Counted from the stretch's first letter, positions 1 to 7,123 are shown. The stretch: DNA of 7,193 nt from Gammaproteobacteria bacterium (GCA_003529705.1 DPVA01000161.1:1-7193); one strand, 5' to 3'. Made by a program: numbers and translations. Notes: generated by a model from the letters alone, not told the origin.

Positions 1-156
1 ATCTCTCAGGAGGTGGCCGCCACCACAACCAACATCCAGTACCTGCTGTCCAACCGTAACGTTTAGGGCTTCAAAGGTTGCCTTGCGCCGGCCAACACCC
101 TCCTGGGTCTGCGCCATCCTGCGCTGGGCGGCGCCAATTTCACTGCTGAATTCCAT
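1..156 (-). CDS. Class I SAM-dependent methyltransferase, N-terminal part (cut by window edge)
   Basis: The start codon is the CAT read at 154-156 on the minus strand. It is preceded by GGAGAG (161-166) at four bases, with the GGAG core at six bases, which supports this start. The frame stays open for 52 codons to the window edge. Residues 39-52 read VLDVGCGGGHLLRD, the glycine-rich motif I of Rossmann-fold methyltransferases that binds S-adenosylmethionine. Residues 1-38 form the usual helical lead-in, including RRKATFEAL. The family transfers a methyl group from SAM to a small molecule, lipid, protein or nucleic acid. The substrate cannot be told because the rest of the domain lies outside the window. 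The gene is divergent from the reductase at 303-1082, with 146 bases between the starts. The domain call is firm; any specific name would be a guess. Confidence 0.85.
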   Translation of the reverse strand, partial: MEFSSEIGAAQRRMAQTQEGVGRRKATFEALNVTVGQQVLDVGCGGGHLLRD

Positions 157-173
157 GATTCTCTCCAATGCAA

Positions 174-201
174 TTTCACGTCGACTTACTGATGGTATAA
201 G
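174..201 (+). promoter_or_regulatory. Possible sigma-70 promoter for the SDR gene
   Basis: TATAAG at 196-201 matches the -10 consensus at five of six bases. TTTCAC at 174-179 is a poor -35 at 16 bases spacing. It would give a leader of roughly 95 bases before the ATG at 303. This is weak pattern evidence in the divergent gap between the methyltransferase and the reductase. The rest of the gap (157-302) shows nothing else that I can name. Confidence 0.25.
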
Positions 202-290
202 AGCCGATAAATTTAGAGCATTATTGTCCTACATTTCGCCTCCAGTCTGCCATGGCGCAAAGCGCATGGCGTCGGATGGCATTAACTTAT

Positions 291-296
291 AAGGAG
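291..296 (+). promoter_or_regulatory. Ribosome binding site deciding the SDR start
   Basis: AAGGAG lies six bases before the ATG at 303. An in-frame ATG at 252 would add 17 residues (MAQSAWRRMALTYKEYV) that are not typical of the family and would swallow this site, so 303 is preferred. The ATG at 298 is out of frame. Confidence 0.8.
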
Positions 297-302
297 TATG
301 TT

Positions 303-1082
303 ATGGGGGGTGTTACAAATCGGGTTGCCCTGGTGACGGGTGCAGGCAGTCCTAACGGCATTGGTTTTGCTACCGCAAAAATTCTGAAGGATGCAGGTGC
401 CCGGATCGCTATTACATCAACCACCGACCGTATCCAAGAGCGTTGCGATGAATTGGGTGGCACCAAGAATGGGGTTTTTGCATGTCCTGCGGATCTTACC
501 GAGGCGAAGGCCGTTGTGGAATTATGTGCACAGGTTGAAGAGGCATTGGGTCCCATTGAGCTTTTGGTCAACAACGCAGGCATGGTGCAAACAGGCCGGG
601 ATGAGCCTAGCGCGCCGCTTCATGAAGTGACCGATGAGAAATGGCGGTACAGCATCGATATGAGTCTCACCAGCGCATTTATGATGACGCGCGCGGTGCT
701 GCCGTCGATGATGGAGCAGGAATACGGCCGCATTGTCCATATCTCTTCGGTTACCGGTACCCTCGTCGGTATCTCGGGCAGTACGGTTTATGGCGTCGCT
801 AAAGCGGGGATGCTCGGAATGACCCGTTCGTTAGCGATCGAGGCGGGGTCAAGAAACGTTACTGTCAATTGCGTGGGTCCTGGCTGGATTCATACTGGAT
901 CGAGCGGAGAGGACGAGGTGACTGCCGGTAAATTTACCCCGGTGGGACGATCTGGCACCCCTGAGGAAGTAGGTCACGTTGCAGTATTTCTTGCTAGCGA
1001 GGAAGCGAGTTACGTGACGGGACAATTGATAGTAGTCGATGGCGGAAACACCATCCAGGAATACAAGGTCGCGCTTCCTTAA
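303..1082 (+). CDS. Short-chain dehydrogenase/reductase (SDR), FabG-like
   Basis: This is a 259-residue classical SDR, close to the usual 250, with an NAD(P)-binding Rossmann fold that is likely cytosolic. The cofactor loop is TGAGSPNGIG (residues 12-21), two residues longer than the common TGxxxGxG. NNAG is at 90-93. The catalytic residues appear to be Ser149 (in HISS), Tyr163 and Lys167 (YGVAK). A PG turn is at 193-194 and the C-terminal VTGQ...VDGG segment is present. Arg43 after the second strand suggests NADP(H), by inference. The Asn of the classical N-S-Y-K tetrad is Ser121 here (SIDMSLTSAF). The C-terminal tail NTIQEYKVALP is slightly longer than usual. Relatives include 3-oxoacyl-ACP reductases and many alcohol or sugar dehydrogenases. 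It stands alone, without fatty-acid genes beside it, so the substrate is unknown and I do not call it fabG. Confidence 0.93.
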   Translation: MGGVTNRVALVTGAGSPNGIGFATAKILKDAGARIAITSTTDRIQERCDELGGTKNGVFACPADLTEAKAVVELCAQVEEALGPIELLVNNAGMVQTGRDEPSAPLHEVTDEKWRYSIDMSLTSAFMMTRAVLPSMMEQEYGRIVHISSVTGTLVGISGSTVYGVAKAGMLGMTRSLAIEAGSRNVTVNCVGPGWIHTGSSGEDEVTAGKFTPVGRSGTPEEVGHVAVFLASEEASYVTGQLIVVDGGNTIQEYKVALP

Positions 1083-1133
1083 ATATCCTTCTGTTTACCC
1101 TGTTGTGTTTGATCAGTGAGAGTGTATCTTTAA

Positions 1134-1731
1134 GTTGATGCCCTTTGGGGCGCCCACCTTATTGACGCTCTTGTTCTTTCAGAAATACAAGTTACCTATC
1201 CCGAGTTTTTTAGCCAGGCTGTTCTATCTAAGCCGCGACAAACCCCAATACAAAGCTCACCATTTGAGAAGAAAGTGAATAATCAAAGGCGGAACACCAC
1301 TTTTTAACTATGAGCTAAGCGGGGTAGTCGTGACCTATTATGAGGCTGGATCATTGAGTGATATCTATCATCACCAGCAATGGAAAGACTTCCTGATCGT
1401 CAAGGACCTGTATGTATTTTGGGGTGTTCCGCGAATTACATTATGGCAGTGGATGCGTGTTTTTTGAGATGCCCGATCGGAAGATCAGTGAGACGTTTAG
1501 AAACCATTAATTATCGAAATATCATCTCTTGACGGATGACATGGATTTGCACCGCAGAATTATTCGGGCCGTCCCCAGAGATGAAATCAGGATCAACGGG
1601 GTTTGGAAAAATATTTGAATGCAGTGAAAGGATTTGATCACAGTACCAGTTTTTCGAGGACAGATACCGGAGACGGTGCATTCGCGACTATTTATGTGAC
1701 CGATTTCGTAATCGTGAAAGAGGCCAATTGA
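1134..1731 (+). pseudogene. Multiply frameshifted remnant of a conserved uncharacterised protein
   Basis: No intact frame exists here, but consecutive pieces in different frames join into one protein. Piece 1 (1134-1307) ends with TPIQSSPFEKKVNN. Piece 2 (1279-1467) reads NYELSGVVVTYYEAG, then DIYHHQQWKDF and KDLYVFWG. Piece 3 (1433-1618) reads ISETFRNH, a TAA stop at 1508-1510, then LSKYHLLTDD and DEIRING. Piece 4 (1618-1731) reads FDHSTSFSRTDTGDGA, then IYVTDFVIVKEAN and a natural-looking TGA. From memory, this order of motifs (GxVVSYxx, DIYHxxxWKDF, xIWG, LSNNHLLxDD, IRIxGY, SxTRTDTGxGACETIYV) matches a conserved bacterial family of about 180-220 residues whose function I do not know. At least three frame changes plus one nonsense codon are needed, so it is a pseudogene. 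A hydrophobic stretch from ATG 1138 (MPFGAPTLLTLLFF) may be the lost signal or anchor segment, in yet another frame relative to piece 1. Confidence 0.72.
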
Positions 1732-1740
1732 ACTTGGAGG

Positions 1741-1839
1741 ATGATCTACCGGCTATCAGGTGTTGTACCGCTAGTGGCGATGCTGGGTTTTATCTTGCCA
1801 ATGTGCATTTGCCCCGCCAAGAGGCTCTATCTGCAATAG
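1741..1839 (+). other. Short hydrophobic open stretch, possible second gene remnant
   Basis: ATG at 1741 opens 32 codons to TAG at 1837-1839. The product has a positively charged start (MIYRLSG), a hydrophobic core (VVPLVAMLGFILP) and Cys-x-Cys, so it looks like a signal peptide or a single membrane segment. GGAGG abuts the ATG with no spacing, which is too close to work well. It follows the pseudogene's end by nine bases. It could be the broken start of a gene that was co-transcribed with it, or chance. I see no homology. Confidence 0.2.
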
Positions 1840-1879
1840 CGTCCCCAAAAGCACAGTAAAAGGATGAACCCTACCTAAA

Positions 1880-1909
1880 CAAAACCCCGGACCTGTGTCC
1901 GGGGTTTTG
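1880..1909 (-). terminator. Strong symmetric rho-independent terminator after rpoD
   Basis: A perfect inverted repeat pairs AAAACCCCGGAC (1881-1892) with GTCCGGGGTTTT (1897-1908) around the four-base loop CTGT. One more C-G pair (1880 with 1909) closes the base. The stem is GC-rich and the minus-strand transcript continues TTTTGTTT, the expected U-tract, beginning 18 bases past the rpoD stop. Because A and T runs flank both sides, it should also work on plus-strand transcripts coming from the decayed region. Confidence 0.93.
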
Positions 1910-1926
1910 CCGATAACGTGATTGAA

Positions 1927-3738
1927 TCAGTCGAGGTAACTACGCAACTTTTCCGAGCGCGTGGGATGTCGCATTTTTCGCAGGGCCTTGGCCTCGATCT
2001 GTCGTATGCGCTCTCGGGTGACATCAAACTGCTTTCCAACCTCTTCCAGAGTATGGTCGGTATTGAGTCCGATGCCGAAGCGCATGCGGATAACCTTGGA
2101 TTCGCGCTCGGTGAGGCTGTTGAGAATAGACTCCGTAGCACCGGTCAGGCCTGAAGTCAGGGCTGCATCTTCCGGGGCCAGAATATTTTTATCCTCAATA
2201 AAGTCGCCAAGATGAGAATCTTCATCATCACCGATCGGCGTTTCCATGGAAATTGGCTCCTTGGCAATCTTTAATACCTTGAGAATCTTATTTTCCGGCA
2301 TATCCATGCGCTCGGCGAGTTCTTCAGGAAGCGCCTCGCGGCCTTTCTCCTGCAGGATCTGCCGGGATACGCGGTTGAGTTTATTGATGGTTTCGATCAT
2401 GTGTACCGGGATCCGGATGGTCCGTGCCTGATCAGCAATCGACCGGGTAATGGCTTGGCGAATCCACCAGGTGGCGTAGGTTGAAAACTTGTAACCGCGT
2501 CGGTATTCAAATTTGTCGACTGCTTTCATCAACCCGATATTGCCTTCCTGAATCAAGTCCAGGAACTGCAGTCCGCGATTGGTATACTTTTTGGCGATTG
2601 AGATCACGAGGCGCAGGTTTGCCTCGATCATCTCCTTCTTAGCCCGGCGGGCCTTGGCTTCGCCGATATTCATCCTCTTGCTGACATCCTTGATCTGGTG
2701 GATGCGCAGTCCAGCGATATTTTCGAGATTTTCGAGCTTGTCACGAAGGCTTTCGAGCTCTTCCGCGTGCGCTTTCAGGATATCTTTGTTGCCTTCTTTC
2801 CCGCGCATCATGCTCCGAATCCAGAACAGCTCGGATTCGCGGCCCACGAATTTAGAGATAAATGTTTTCCGGGTGACTCGGGCTTTTTGGACACATATTT
2901 TGATGATGCCTTTTTCAAGTCTACGAACTTCGTCGACAATCTCGCGCATAACCTGAGAGAGATAATCAATCTGCCGAGGAACGAGGCGGATTTCCATCAG
3001 CTCGTCTGACAGTCTAGCTTGGTGCTTCTCCATCTGCGGAGCGCCGATACCATATCGACCTCGGCAGCGTTCCAGACTTTTGAAACCCTTGCGGATGCTA
3101 TCGAACCGTTCCGTAGCCTCAGCCGGGTCTGGCCCCTGCGGACCCGCATTTGCGCTCTCATCATCAGTATCCCCGGAATTTGGTATGACTGGAACGGGAA
3201 TCTCGGGTTCAATCGCGTTAGGATCAATAAAACCGACTAGCAGTTCGGTCAGTTTCATTTTGCCTTCTTCTACATTGTCAGCAAGGCGTACGAGCTCTGA
3301 AATGATGACGGGCGCAGAAGCAATTGCGCTTACGCTCTGGCGGATTCCGTCTTCAATCCGTTTAGCGAGGCGAATCTCGTCTTGGCGGGTAAGCAATTCG
3401 ACTGTTCCCATTTCACGCATGTACATACGAACGGGGTCGGTGGTTCGGCCAAATTCACTTTCGACCGCTGTGGTGAGCACGGCCTCTGCCTCTTCAACAA
3501 CTTCCTCGTCGTCGCTGTTGGCAGTTTTCAGGAGCAGCGTATCAGCGTCGGGCGCTGCATCGTAGACCTCGATACCAAGATCATTGATCATGTTGACCAC
3601 GGTCTCTATTTGGTCCGTGTCGTTCATGTCTTCCGGGAGGTGGTCGTTAATCTCCCGGTAGGTCAGGAAGCCTTGCTCCTTTCCTTTGATGATCAGTCGT
3701 TTGAGTTCGGATTGCTGGCTCTGGGTATCGACGGACAC
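1927..3738 (-). CDS. rpoD: RNA polymerase primary sigma factor (sigma-70, RpoD)
   Basis: This 603-residue protein is close to the 613 of E. coli. It directs RNA polymerase core to housekeeping promoters. Region 1.1 is at residues 1-70 ([19 protein letters not shown]). Region 1.2 is at about 98-130 ([16 protein letters not shown]). The proteobacterial non-conserved region spans about 135-350 with a Pro/acidic linker at 177-209. Region 2 spans 366-447: core-binding [12 protein letters not shown] and [11 protein letters not shown], then the -10 melting and recognition helix [18 protein letters not shown]. Region 3 follows to about 520. Region 4.2 carries the -35 helix-turn-helix ([20 protein letters not shown], 563-582). 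The start codon is GTG at 3736-3738, preceded by AGGGGGG, and gives the family N-terminus [15 protein letters not shown]. The gene lies 71 bases downstream of dnaG, has its own promoter candidate and ends before a strong terminator. Confidence 0.99.
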   Translation of the reverse strand: MSVDTQSQQSELKRLIIKGKEQGFLTYREINDHLPEDMNDTDQIETVVNMINDLGIEVYDAAPDADTLLLKTANSDDEEVVEEAEAVLTTAVESEFGRTTDPVRMYMREMGTVELLTRQDEIRLAKRIEDGIRQSVSAIASAPVIISELVRLADNVEEGKMKLTELLVGFIDPNAIEPEIPVPVIPNSGDTDDESANAGPQGPDPAEATERFDSIRKGFKSLERCRGRYGIGAPQMEKHQARLSDELMEIRLVPRQIDYLSQVMREIVDEVRRLEKGIIKICVQKARVTRKTFISKFVGRESELFWIRSMMRGKEGNKDILKAHAEELESLRDKLENLENIAGLRIHQIKDVSKRMNIGEAKARRAKKEMIEANLRLVISIAKKYTNRGLQFLDLIQEGNIGLMKAVDKFEYRRGYKFSTYATWWIRQAITRSIADQARTIRIPVHMIETINKLNRVSRQILQEKGREALPEELAERMDMPENKILKVLKIAKEPISMETPIGDDEDSHLGDFIEDKNILAPEDAALTSGLTGATESILNSLTERESKVIRMRFGIGLNTDHTLEEVGKQFDVTRERIRQIEAKALRKMRHPTRSEKLRSYLD

Positions 3739-3780
3739 GGGCCCCCCTGGGAATCGAAAGATACGGGTAAAAACCGATCA

Positions 3781-3789
3781 ATTATATCA
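3781..3789 (-). promoter_or_regulatory. Extended -10 promoter for rpoD
   Basis: On the minus strand the sequence reads TGATATAAT, a perfect TGN plus TATAAT extended -10. No good -35 is present at 16-18 bases (the 17-base position is GGGCTC), which is tolerated for this promoter class. Transcription would begin near 3774, giving a leader of about 36 bases before the GTG at 3738. The site lies in the dnaG-rpoD gap, so rpoD could be transcribed independently of dnaG. Confidence 0.6.
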
Positions 3790-3809
3790 TGCAACGAATT
3801 ACCGAGCCC

Positions 3810-5570
3810 CTATTTACCGTGATCCTCACGCCGTTGCCTGAGCGATTGGCGGTCCAGATAAAGCGCTGCGAGACGCTCTTTACTCGCCTGATCCAGCTCT
3901 TCCTGGCCGGCACGAGCCACTAGCTTGTTGATAGTTTTGCCAAGCGCCTGTTCCTGAAGCGTGAGCAACGTTTCGGAAAAAAATGGAGCAAAATCCTTGT
4001 CGTCTAGTAGATGGTCCTTACCCGCCAGTTTTTCAAGGGTGGTCGACTCTTCGGTATCGCGAAATCTTTCAAGAAGTGACCCGGTCGTCAGACTGGCCTC
4101 CTCAGTTGCAATGCGATGCACCCTCGTCAGAAGACTAAGGCCCGGCTCATCGGAATTTTCATCGAGATTTTCAGGAAGTGTGTATTTCGCTGCAAGAGCG
4201 GGCTGCTGAAGTAAAAGGCTGATGGCGGTTGCCATCGGGCTCAACCGTTGTGTTGGCACCTGTCGGCGCGAAAGAGCCCGATGTCGTTTGGGTACCCGGG
4301 ATTCCTCAGTCGATTGCACACCCGTTTCTTCTCGGAGGCGCTGGTGCATCAACTCTCGAAGCGGTCCCTCGGGAATCTTGGCAAGAAGCGGTTTGGCGAG
4401 TTCTACGAGCCGTGCCCGCCCATCAAGCCGGTCCATATCCGTTTCGGCTGAGAGTTTTTCGAATAGAAAGTCCGGCAATGAGGTGGCCTTAGTCGCGAGC
4501 GCTGAAAATGACGCCCCGCCTTCGCGCCGGACCAGGGAATCCGGGTCATCACCATCCGGCAGGAAAAGAAAACTGATTTGCCGGCCGCCGGCGAGTTCAG
4601 GCAGGGCTGTTTCAAGCGCTCGCCATGCGGCAGTTCTACCCGCCCGATCGCCGTCAAAGCAGAAAATGATTGAGGGCGCGAGGCGAAACAGTCTTTCGAG
4701 GTGCCGTGGGGTAGTTGCTGTACCCAGTGTCGCAACGGCATGCTCGATGCCGTGCTGTGCCAGCGCTACTACATCCATATAACCCTCAACTACGATTGAA
4801 TGACCCTGCTGCGCGATGTTTGAGCGGGCGCGGTGCAGGTTGTAGAGCTCCGAGCGTTTCTGGAAGACCGGTGTCTCCGGAGAGTTTAGGTATTTAGGTT
4901 CGCCATCGCCGAGTATGCGCCCGCCAAAGGCAACTACGCGGCCCTTGTAGTCATGAATCGGGAAGATGACCCGGGAGCGGAAGCGATCGTACACGCGGTT
5001 GTTGTCGTCACGTGCGACCAGGCCCGCCTTCGTCATGAGATCAAGTGTTTTGTTTTCACCCCGGGCGGTCTGCGACAGCTTGGCGCCAGGCGGCGCAAGG
5101 CCGAGCTCAAAAAGGGCGGCAATTTCACCGGAAAGCCCTCTTTCCTTGAGGTAGCGAGCAGCTTCGGCGGACATTTCGTGATGGCGCAACTGGTCCTTGA
5201 AGAAACGGTTGGCATCGGCAAGGGTATCGAGCAGAGCGGGCGTCAGCGTATCCTCGGCCCGGGCGGGGCCTGTGTCGGGTATTTCAAGGCCGGTACTTTG
5301 GGCGAGCTCCTCGATGGCTTCCCTGAAACTCAGATGCTCAAATTCCATCAGGAAACTGATGGCGCTGCCATTCGCACCACAGCCGAAACAGTGATAGAAC
5401 TGTTTTGTCTGGCTAACGGTAAATGAAGGTGTTTTTTCGTTGTGGAATGGGCAGCAAGCCTTAAAATCCCGGCCAGCCTTGGTCAAAGGAAGCCGCGCAT
5501 CGATCAGATCGACGATGTCGGCACGGGCAAGCAGTTCGTCGATAAACTCCCTGGGAATTCTGCCACTCAT
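3810..5570 (-). CDS. dnaG: DNA primase (DnaG)
   Basis: This 586-residue protein (E. coli has 581) makes the RNA primers for replication and works with the DnaB helicase at the fork. The N-terminal zinc ribbon has CHC2 ligands Cys40, His43, Cys61 and Cys64 (CPFHNEKTPSF and FYHCFGCGANG). The polymerase core follows, with its basic motif FRSRVIFPIHD (197-207) and KYLNSPET (226-233). The TOPRIM domain holds Glu262 in EGYMDV and the metal-binding acids Asp306 and Asp308 in FDGDRAG (305-311). The C-terminal part, about 440-586, is poorly conserved and helical, as expected for the helicase-binding domain. The ATG start gives MSGRIPREFIDELLARADIV, matching the family N-terminus, although no clear Shine-Dalgarno precedes it. 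It is divergent from ctaA by 45 bases rather than following the YqeY-like gene, which is unusual. Confidence 0.98.
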   Translation of the reverse strand: MSGRIPREFIDELLARADIVDLIDARLPLTKAGRDFKACCPFHNEKTPSFTVSQTKQFYHCFGCGANGSAISFLMEFEHLSFREAIEELAQSTGLEIPDTGPARAEDTLTPALLDTLADANRFFKDQLRHHEMSAEAARYLKERGLSGEIAALFELGLAPPGAKLSQTARGENKTLDLMTKAGLVARDDNNRVYDRFRSRVIFPIHDYKGRVVAFGGRILGDGEPKYLNSPETPVFQKRSELYNLHRARSNIAQQGHSIVVEGYMDVVALAQHGIEHAVATLGTATTPRHLERLFRLAPSIIFCFDGDRAGRTAAWRALETALPELAGGRQISFLFLPDGDDPDSLVRREGGASFSALATKATSLPDFLFEKLSAETDMDRLDGRARLVELAKPLLAKIPEGPLRELMHQRLREETGVQSTEESRVPKRHRALSRRQVPTQRLSPMATAISLLLQQPALAAKYTLPENLDENSDEPGLSLLTRVHRIATEEASLTTGSLLERFRDTEESTTLEKLAGKDHLLDDKDFAPFFSETLLTLQEQALGKTINKLVARAGQEELDQASKERLAALYLDRQSLRQRREDHGK

Positions 5571-5598
5571 GGTCTATCACACCGGTTTGATCACTGAG

Positions 5599-5607
5599 AT
5601 ATTAGCA
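5599..5607 (-). promoter_or_regulatory. Possible extended -10 promoter for dnaG
   Basis: The minus strand reads TGCTAATAT in the 45-bp gap between the divergent dnaG and ctaA starts. The TGN is present, but TAATAT matches TATAAT at only four positions and there is no clear -35. Transcription would begin about 22 bases before the dnaG ATG. The call rests mainly on context: with ctaA antisense upstream, dnaG needs a promoter nearby. I see no clear promoter for ctaA in the same gap. Confidence 0.3.
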
Positions 5608-5615
5608 TCCAAATC

Positions 5616-6644
5616 ATGATGAACCTGACCCAATCGAGCCGATTCGCTGTTGCGGGCTGGCTCGGCATTTGTTGTGTCCTGGTCTTTTGTATGGTGATCC
5701 TCGGCGGGGTCACCCGACTTACCGATTCTGGGCTGTCAATGGTTCGCTGGGAACCCATCTCTGGAATCTTACCGCCGCTCAACCAGATGGTTTGGCAAGC
5801 AGAATTTGAACATTACCGTCAGTTTCCAGAGTACCAGAAGATCAACGCCGGGATGTCTCTTCAGGAGTTTAAGAGAATCTTCTATTTTGAATATGCACAT
5901 CGAATGCTCGGCCGTATCATCGGTCTTGTTTTCGCGATAGGGTTTGTCTGGCTTTGGATTCGAAAGCATTTGTCTCGCCCGCTAGTGCCCCACCTTGTTG
6001 CAATGTTTTTCCTGGGTGGTGCACAGGGGCTTTTAGGCTGGTACATGGTAAAGAGTGGCCTCGTGGATATGCCGCATGTCAGCCAGTACCGACTGACGGC
6101 TCATCTCGGGCTCGCCATTTCAATCTACCTATATATTTTGTGGATGCTCTTCTTGCTGCTTGAGCGTAATCCTGCGCCGGTAGCGTCGCGAGGGCTGCGT
6201 CGGGCTAGTGTGGGTCTTGGTATTCTCGCTTTCCTAACAGTTCTTTCGGGCGGGTTCGTGGCGGGTCTTAAGGCCGGACATGCCTTCAATACTTTCCCGC
6301 TGATGGCGGGGCAGTGGATACCGCCAGGTTACCTCGCACTCGAGCCCATTTGGCGCAACCTTTTTGAGAATATCGCCACCGTGCAGTTCAACCATCGGCT
6401 GTTGGCCGTCAGCACGCTTACACTGTTGTTGGTATTTGCGATTCGGGTGATGAGAGACAAGGCGCTGCAACCATTGCGCCGGCCTACGCTTGCCCTTGCT
6501 GGCCTTGCGACCATTCAGGTAGGGTTGGGTATCAGTACGCTGCTCTGGTTTGTTCCAGTCACATTGGGTGCTACACACCAGGCCGTTGCCTTGGTGCTGC
6601 TGAGCGTGATGCTGTATGTCGTTTTTAGGTTTCGAAGGGTCTAA
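5616..6644 (+). CDS. ctaA: Heme A synthase, COX15/CtaA class 2 type
   Basis: This 342-residue inner-membrane protein oxidises the C8 methyl of heme O to the formyl group of heme A, for insertion into aa3-type (or related) cytochrome oxidase. About eight membrane helices are visible, near residues 10-31, 98-116, 126-145, 159-182, 197-216, 257-278, 290-311 and 314-337. The two halves carry the heme-ligand histidines: His95 (EYAHR), His163 (TAHLG), His260 (FNHR) and His321 (ATHQA). The first loop holds GGVTRLTDSGLSMVRWEP and PEYQKINAGMSLQEFKRIF, typical of the COX15-like class 2 enzymes of alphaproteobacteria and mitochondria. The only cysteines before residue 95 lie in helix 1 (19, 20, 25), so the loop cysteine pair of Bacillus-type class 1 enzymes is absent. 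Two adjacent ATGs (5616, 5619) are possible starts, with no strong ribosome site. It is convergent with the YqeY-like gene and has no other cytochrome genes beside it. Confidence 0.95.
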   Translation: MMNLTQSSRFAVAGWLGICCVLVFCMVILGGVTRLTDSGLSMVRWEPISGILPPLNQMVWQAEFEHYRQFPEYQKINAGMSLQEFKRIFYFEYAHRMLGRIIGLVFAIGFVWLWIRKHLSRPLVPHLVAMFFLGGAQGLLGWYMVKSGLVDMPHVSQYRLTAHLGLAISIYLYILWMLFLLLERNPAPVASRGLRRASVGLGILAFLTVLSGGFVAGLKAGHAFNTFPLMAGQWIPPGYLALEPIWRNLFENIATVQFNHRLLAVSTLTLLLVFAIRVMRDKALQPLRRPTLALAGLATIQVGLGISTLLWFVPVTLGATHQAVALVLLSVMLYVVFRFRRV

Positions 6645-6673
6645 ACCTCACGGCCTTCGGCGGGAAGATGGAT

Positions 6674-7123
6674 TCAGGGGGAGAGTTTTTGCTTGATTGA
6701 GGCGCTGACAGCGCCCATGTCTACCCGACCCTGAACATGCGGCTTAAGCCAGCCCATGACCTTACCCATGTCACGAATGCTCTGCGCTTCGGTCTCGGTC
6801 AGGGCCTGATCGATCAGCGCGGCAAGTTTGTCATCATCAAGTTGTTCGGGCAGGTAGGTTTCGAGCACGGCGAGAGTGGCCACCTCTTTTTGCACCAGGT
6901 CGTCGCGGTTGCCTTTTTCAAACTGATCAATCGAGTCACGACCCTGCTTGATCATTTTCTGAACCACCGCCAGGACTTCTTCTTCATCAAGTTCGGTACG
7001 CTCGTCAACCTCACGGCGCTGGATAGCGGCCCGCAACAGTCGGATAGACTCAAGGCGCACGGCCTCTTTGGCACGCATGGCGTCTTTCATGTCAGCGGTG
7101 ATGCGATCTTTCAGTGTCGTCAT
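6674..7123 (-). CDS. GatB/YqeY domain protein
   Basis: This 149-residue protein has the standard length of the stand-alone YqeY family. The whole chain matches the family pattern: LKDRITADMKDAMRAKE at the start, LRLLRAAIQRREVDER, then VVQKMIKQGRDSIDQFEKG, ETYLPEQL, and DMGKVMGWLKPHVQGRVD near the end. The fold is related to the C-terminal tRNA-binding tail of the GatB amidotransferase subunit, but the stand-alone protein has no settled role. In many proteobacteria it lies between rpsU and dnaG. Here it points towards dnaG, but ctaA intervenes on the other strand. The ATG at 7121-7123 gives the family N-terminus. The frame stays open upstream to the window edge but holds no alternative start codon. 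No clear Shine-Dalgarno is visible. The 70 bases upstream (7124-7193) show no recognisable rpsU end. Confidence 0.96.
   Translation of the reverse strand: MTTLKDRITADMKDAMRAKEAVRLESIRLLRAAIQRREVDERTELDEEEVLAVVQKMIKQGRDSIDQFEKGNRDDLVQKEVATLAVLETYLPEQLDDDKLAALIDQALTETEAQSIRDMGKVMGWLKPHVQGRVDMGAVSASIKQKLSP

Noticed and set aside
252..302. Upstream in-frame ATG extending the SDR by 17 residues
   Set aside because: The AAGGAG at 291-296 correctly spaced before ATG 303, and the family start just before the first strand, favour the shorter form.
1140..1154. GCCC-TTTG-GGGC hairpin after the SDR as a terminator
   Set aside because: The stem is only four pairs and is followed by GCCCACC rather than a T-run.
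1660..1857. Open frame downstream of 1630 reading RDYLCDRFRNRERGQLNLED and onward to a TAA near 1857
   Set aside because: It overlaps the well-matching SRTDTGDGA piece in another frame, has no start codon context and looks like an Arg/Cys-rich shadow.
2579..3822. Long plus-strand open frames opposite rpoD
   Set aside because: They are antisense shadows of a strongly conserved gene, with Ser/Arg-rich compositions and no recognisable motifs.
6645..6673. Terminator between the convergent ctaA and YqeY-like genes
   Set aside because: Only a weak GGCC-TTC-GG type fold is present, with no adjacent U-tract on either strand.
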